Source: Verrucomicrobium sp. BvORR106 (GTDB lineage Bacteria > Verrucomicrobiota > Verrucomicrobiia > Verrucomicrobiales > Verrucomicrobiaceae). Taken from it: a stretch of 64,000 nucleotides of DNA. Shown piece after piece: positions 61,685-64,000 of this stretch (positions within the stretch are counted from its first letter, which is position 1; the number at the start of each line of letters is the position of its first letter). The stretch covers positions 1 through 64,000 of the forward strand of contig NZ_BATR01000031.1 of the NCBI RefSeq assembly GCF_000739655.1. The letters run 5' to 3'. The notes under the pieces were generated by a model. That model searched no databases and was not told the origin of the DNA. It was given only the letters and a program-made list of their open reading frames with translations. The position numbers and the translations under genes were made by a program.

Positions 61685-61955
61685 ACGCCAACGGCGTGAT
61701 ACAAAATAGCCCGGGGTCAGACCGCGAAGCGGTCGCCACCCCGGGTATCGACGGGATAGCAATGGAACTCCAAGGGAGTTCTACAGACCGTCCAGATCAC
61801 CCGGAGACGACCGTCTTGCATGCGGTGGACGCCTCAGGGATGCGGTCACGGTTTGTAGAACTCACTTCGGAGTTCCGGTTCACCTGCCCTAGTACCCAGG
61901 GTGGCGGCTCGTGCCTCGCCTGACCCTGGGCTACTTTGTTTGACGCCCTTAGCGT
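61685..61955 (+). mobile_element. 271-bp quasi-palindromic MITE-like element, copy B
   Basis: It is the same length as 7291-7561 and inverted relative to it. It is bounded by ACGCCAACGGCGT and ACGCCCTTAGCGT. It shares the terminal inverted repeats, the CCCGGGGT hairpin and the inner GAACTC/GAGTTC pair. A 75-codon frame inside it shares a similar peptide with the first copy, but it spans the hairpins, so it is not annotated as a gene. No transposase is encoded. Confidence 0.7.
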
Positions 61956-62029
61956 CAGAAGCAGGTTCAGGCTCTACTTCAACATCCACGCACTTGTGAG
62001 CCCGAGGCATCTCACGACGGTCACATGAA

Positions 62030-63478
62030 TCACTTCCGCGCCACGGTCACGATCGTGATGTCATCCGCCTGGGGCTCACCGCCTTTGAACCGGTTCACGG
62101 CATCACAGAGACGATCAACCACGGCTTGGGCTCCATGCGGGGCGGCTTCTGCCAGTGTTTCCTTGATGCGCTCCACCCCGAACAGGAGGCCTTTGTGATC
62201 CGTGGCCTCATCGACCCCGTCCGTATAGAGGAGCAGAATGTCTCCGCTCTCCATCGAGATGGAAACATCCCGGGTGATGCGGTCAAACACTTCTCCCTTG
62301 TCCACTCCCACGGCGAGGCCGGGTGCTTTGATCTCATCCACATCGCCCGTGGCCTTGCGCCAGACGAGCGGATTGGTATGGCCAGCCCGGGCGAAGCTTA
62401 CACTCGCGCCATCCTTTTGCAGGATCAGGTAGCCCACCGTGATGAACATGTCCTCGCGGATGTCCGGGAACAGGTTCCGGTTCACGGCGGAGAGCACCGC
62501 CGTGGGGCTGAAAGCTTCGCGCGCGTTGGACCGCAGGACACTGCGGCACATGGCGGTGATGAGTGATGCCGGAATCCCCTTGCCACAGACGTCAGCGATG
62601 GCCACGCCCAAGTGCGTCTGGCTCACTGGCACATAGTCAAAGTAGTCCCCACTCACCATCCGGGCGGGAACGTTCCGCGCGGCAATGGCGAAGCCTGGCA
62701 TCTCAGGCGCCTTCTCCGGAAGAAGGATGCTTTGAATCTCCCGCGCATTGCTGAGTTCCGCTTCCAGCTGTCGTTTTGCGCCCGCCTCATGGTGGGCCTG
62801 CGCATTGCCCAAGGTGAAACCCACCTGCTCAGCCAGCGCGATGAACATCTCCAGTTGGTGCTGGGAGAAAGGCTTGGTGCGATCAGAAGCGACTGCGAGC
62901 ACACCCAGCGGACGACCGCCATGTCTCAGCGGTGCCATGAGCGCCGCCACATGCTGCTGAAAGGGGTTGGGCTCCCCGTCAAACTTCTCGTGATGCCGCA
63001 GATCCGGAACATTCTCCGCCTTCTGGGAAAGCACGACATTGCCCAGCGCTCCCTCACCCGGAGCGACACTGTGCAGCCGAAGATAACTGGGCAGCGTTCC
63101 CGCGTTGGTCTTGGCCTGAGTCACGATGCGCTCAGGAAGCGCGATCAGAGGTGGGCACTCCTTCGTGTAATGGCGGGGCACCAGAGAGAGTCCCTTTTCA
63201 TCCAGCAAGTAGAGCGCCGCGCCCTCGGATTCCACCACCTTGACCGCCCCTTCGGCGATCTGGCGATGCAGCGTGGTATCGGGCTGCCCCTGAAGAATGG
63301 AGTCCCCCAAGATGTGCAGGACCTCGAACACCCGACGGCGTCGGGAAGCACGCTCCCGGTCGCCTTGAAGGAACTGCATCCTCAGCCGTCGCTCCCGCTG
63401 CCAGGAACGGAAGAGGGCGTAGCTCCCTGCCGCTCCAGCCAAGAAGAAGATGACAGCGGCGATCCAACCGGAACTCAT
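62030..63478 (-). CDS. GAF + SpoIIE (PP2C-type) serine phosphatase, RsbU-like
   Basis: The 482-residue protein starts with one transmembrane helix (AAVIFFLAGAAGSYALF). A GAF domain (about 50-235, ending LAEQVGFTLGNAQ) and a SpoIIE/PP2C domain (about 260-480) follow. The phosphatase motifs are NVPARMVSGDYFDYV, VAIADVCGKGIPASL, ILLLYTDGVDEA and QADDITIVTV, with the metal-binding Asp residues. Such proteins dephosphorylate a STAS-domain anti-anti-sigma factor in partner-switching control. The STAS gene is 78 bp upstream on the same strand, a strong functional pairing. The signal sensed by the GAF domain is unknown. Confidence 0.88.
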   Translation of the reverse strand: MSSGWIAAVIFFLAGAAGSYALFRSWQRERRLRMQFLQGDRERASRRRRVFEVLHILGDSILQGQPDTTLHRQIAEGAVKVVESEGAALYLLDEKGLSLVPRHYTKECPPLIALPERIVTQAKTNAGTLPSYLRLHSVAPGEGALGNVVLSQKAENVPDLRHHEKFDGEPNPFQQHVAALMAPLRHGGRPLGVLAVASDRTKPFSQHQLEMFIALAEQVGFTLGNAQAHHEAGAKRQLEAELSNAREIQSILLPEKAPEMPGFAIAARNVPARMVSGDYFDYVPVSQTHLGVAIADVCGKGIPASLITAMCRSVLRSNAREAFSPTAVLSAVNRNLFPDIREDMFITVGYLILQKDGASVSFARAGHTNPLVWRKATGDVDEIKAPGLAVGVDKGEVFDRITRDVSISMESGDILLLYTDGVDEATDHKGLLFGVERIKETLAEAAPHGAQAVVDRLCDAVNRFKGGEPQADDITIVTVARK

Positions 63479-63556
63479 GCTGGGAGGCAGGCTAGCGCAG
63501 GAACGCCGCCTGGGAAAGTAACTTTAGAAAATGTTCCCTCGGGTACGAAGGGCGGA

Positions 63557-64000
63557 TCAGGCCACCGCCACAGCGCGGGACCGGACTTCCTTTTCAAGGA
63601 ACTCGATCACGTCCTTGAACCGGCTGGCATTGGCTTCATTGGCCTTGGTAAGGGCCTCATGAGCCTCGAGCACGTGCTCGGCCTGTTCCACCTTGTCAGG
63701 TGAGGCATTTTCATTGCACTTGCCCAGCTCGTCACACACTTGCTTCCGCTCCACTTGGTGGCGGGAGCCGTCGTTGTCGACGTCGAGGATGTGATCAAGT
63801 CCGAGGCTGCTAAGCAACTGCCGGTTGCGGGCGTTGGCGTTGAGGATGCACACTTCACCATCTCCGATTTCACGGAGGTTGAGTGCGGCACCGGTAAGGG
63901 TCCCCAGAAAGGTGCTGTCCATGATGGGGCAGCGCTCCAAGTCCACAACGAAATGGCGGGTGCCTTTTTCGATCATGGTCTGGAAGCAACGCTTCACCTG
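63557..64000 (-). CDS. STAS domain protein (anti-sigma factor antagonist), 5' end outside the window
   Basis: The visible part of about 146 residues has the STAS pattern HFVVDLERCPIMDSTFLGTL, with the phosphorylatable Ser in MDST, and LNLREIGDGEVCILNANARN. A C-terminal helical extension of about 60 residues follows. The frame stays open to the last base and STAS domains usually begin about 25-30 residues before this point, so the gene is truncated by the window edge. It is the likely substrate of the SpoIIE-type phosphatase downstream. The cognate anti-sigma kinase is not in the window. Confidence 0.82.
   Translation of the reverse strand, partial: QVKRCFQTMIEKGTRHFVVDLERCPIMDSTFLGTLTGAALNLREIGDGEVCILNANARNRQLLSSLGLDHILDVDNDGSRHQVERKQVCDELGKCNENASPDKVEQAEHVLEAHEALTKANEANASRFKDVIEFLEKEVRSRAVAVA

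Larger units (their letters stand above)
61387..62029. other. Intergenic region with the second 271-bp element
   Basis: No gene is supported. It holds the 39-bp repeat (61561-61599) and the 271-bp element (61685-61955) in the opposite orientation to the copies near 7.3-7.7 kb. Confidence 0.7.

Overview
The window looks like a chromosomal segment of a high-GC Verrucomicrobiota bacterium, probably of the Verrucomicrobium/Prosthecobacter kind. This is inferred from gene content: a PEP-CTERM-anchored autotransporter-repeat protein, DUF1080 and neutral-ceramidase-like secreted proteins, a PQQ-type propeller protein, GYF_2 membrane proteins, and many genes without a clear Shine-Dalgarno sequence. 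I see no rRNA, tRNA, CRISPR array, transposase or phage gene.

Layout. 1-2.1 kb: a GbsR/MarR-type regulator and a DUF6065 protein, bracketed by two tiny polyproline ORFs (MNTV plus 12 prolines on the minus strand; MNTV plus 15 prolines, then TPG, on the plus strand). Each is followed by strong hairpins and then by a co-oriented gene. 2.2-6.8 kb: two multispanning GT-C-like membrane proteins and a convergent FAD oxidoreductase, probably for envelope glycans. 7.7-25.7 kb: a Tat-type phosphoesterase, then a ~17 kb minus-strand operon equivalent to Escherichia coli yehI-L-M-P-Q (DUF4132, MoxR-like AAA+, DUF5682, VWA, SWIM zinc finger), here with three DUF4132 genes. 25.8-32.8 kb: RluA-type pseudouridine synthase, sulfurtransferase, SufE, the autotransporter-repeat protein, two GYF_2 proteins and a DUF2752 protein. 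33.5-39.5 kb: a small secreted protein and three tandem paralogous secreted proteins. 39.7-46.4 kb: folC, a zinc-ribbon/Pro-Ala-rich membrane protein, a DUF1080 protein and rlmN. 46.6-52.3 kb: a glycan island (tandem 2OG-oxygenase-like protein, glycosyltransferase, radical SAM/SPASM enzyme, unknown glycan protein). 52.5-64 kb: a P1B-type metal ATPase, a FUSC protein, a GT9-like protein, a ceramidase-like protein, a PQQ propeller protein and a SpoIIE phosphatase/STAS pair cut by the window end.

The intergenic DNA is rich in repeats. Two 271-bp quasi-palindromic MITE-like elements lie in opposite orientation about 54 kb apart. There are 62-bp, 51-bp and 39-bp dispersed repeats, several perfect inverted repeats, and an octamer array that runs into the 3' end of the FUSC gene.

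The strongest candidates for something undescribed are the paired MNTV-polyproline leader-like ORFs with their hairpins, the expanded DUF4132 operon whose two newest paralogs diverge mainly at the N terminus, and the three-gene array of secreted proteins with duplicated secretin-N-domain-like segments.
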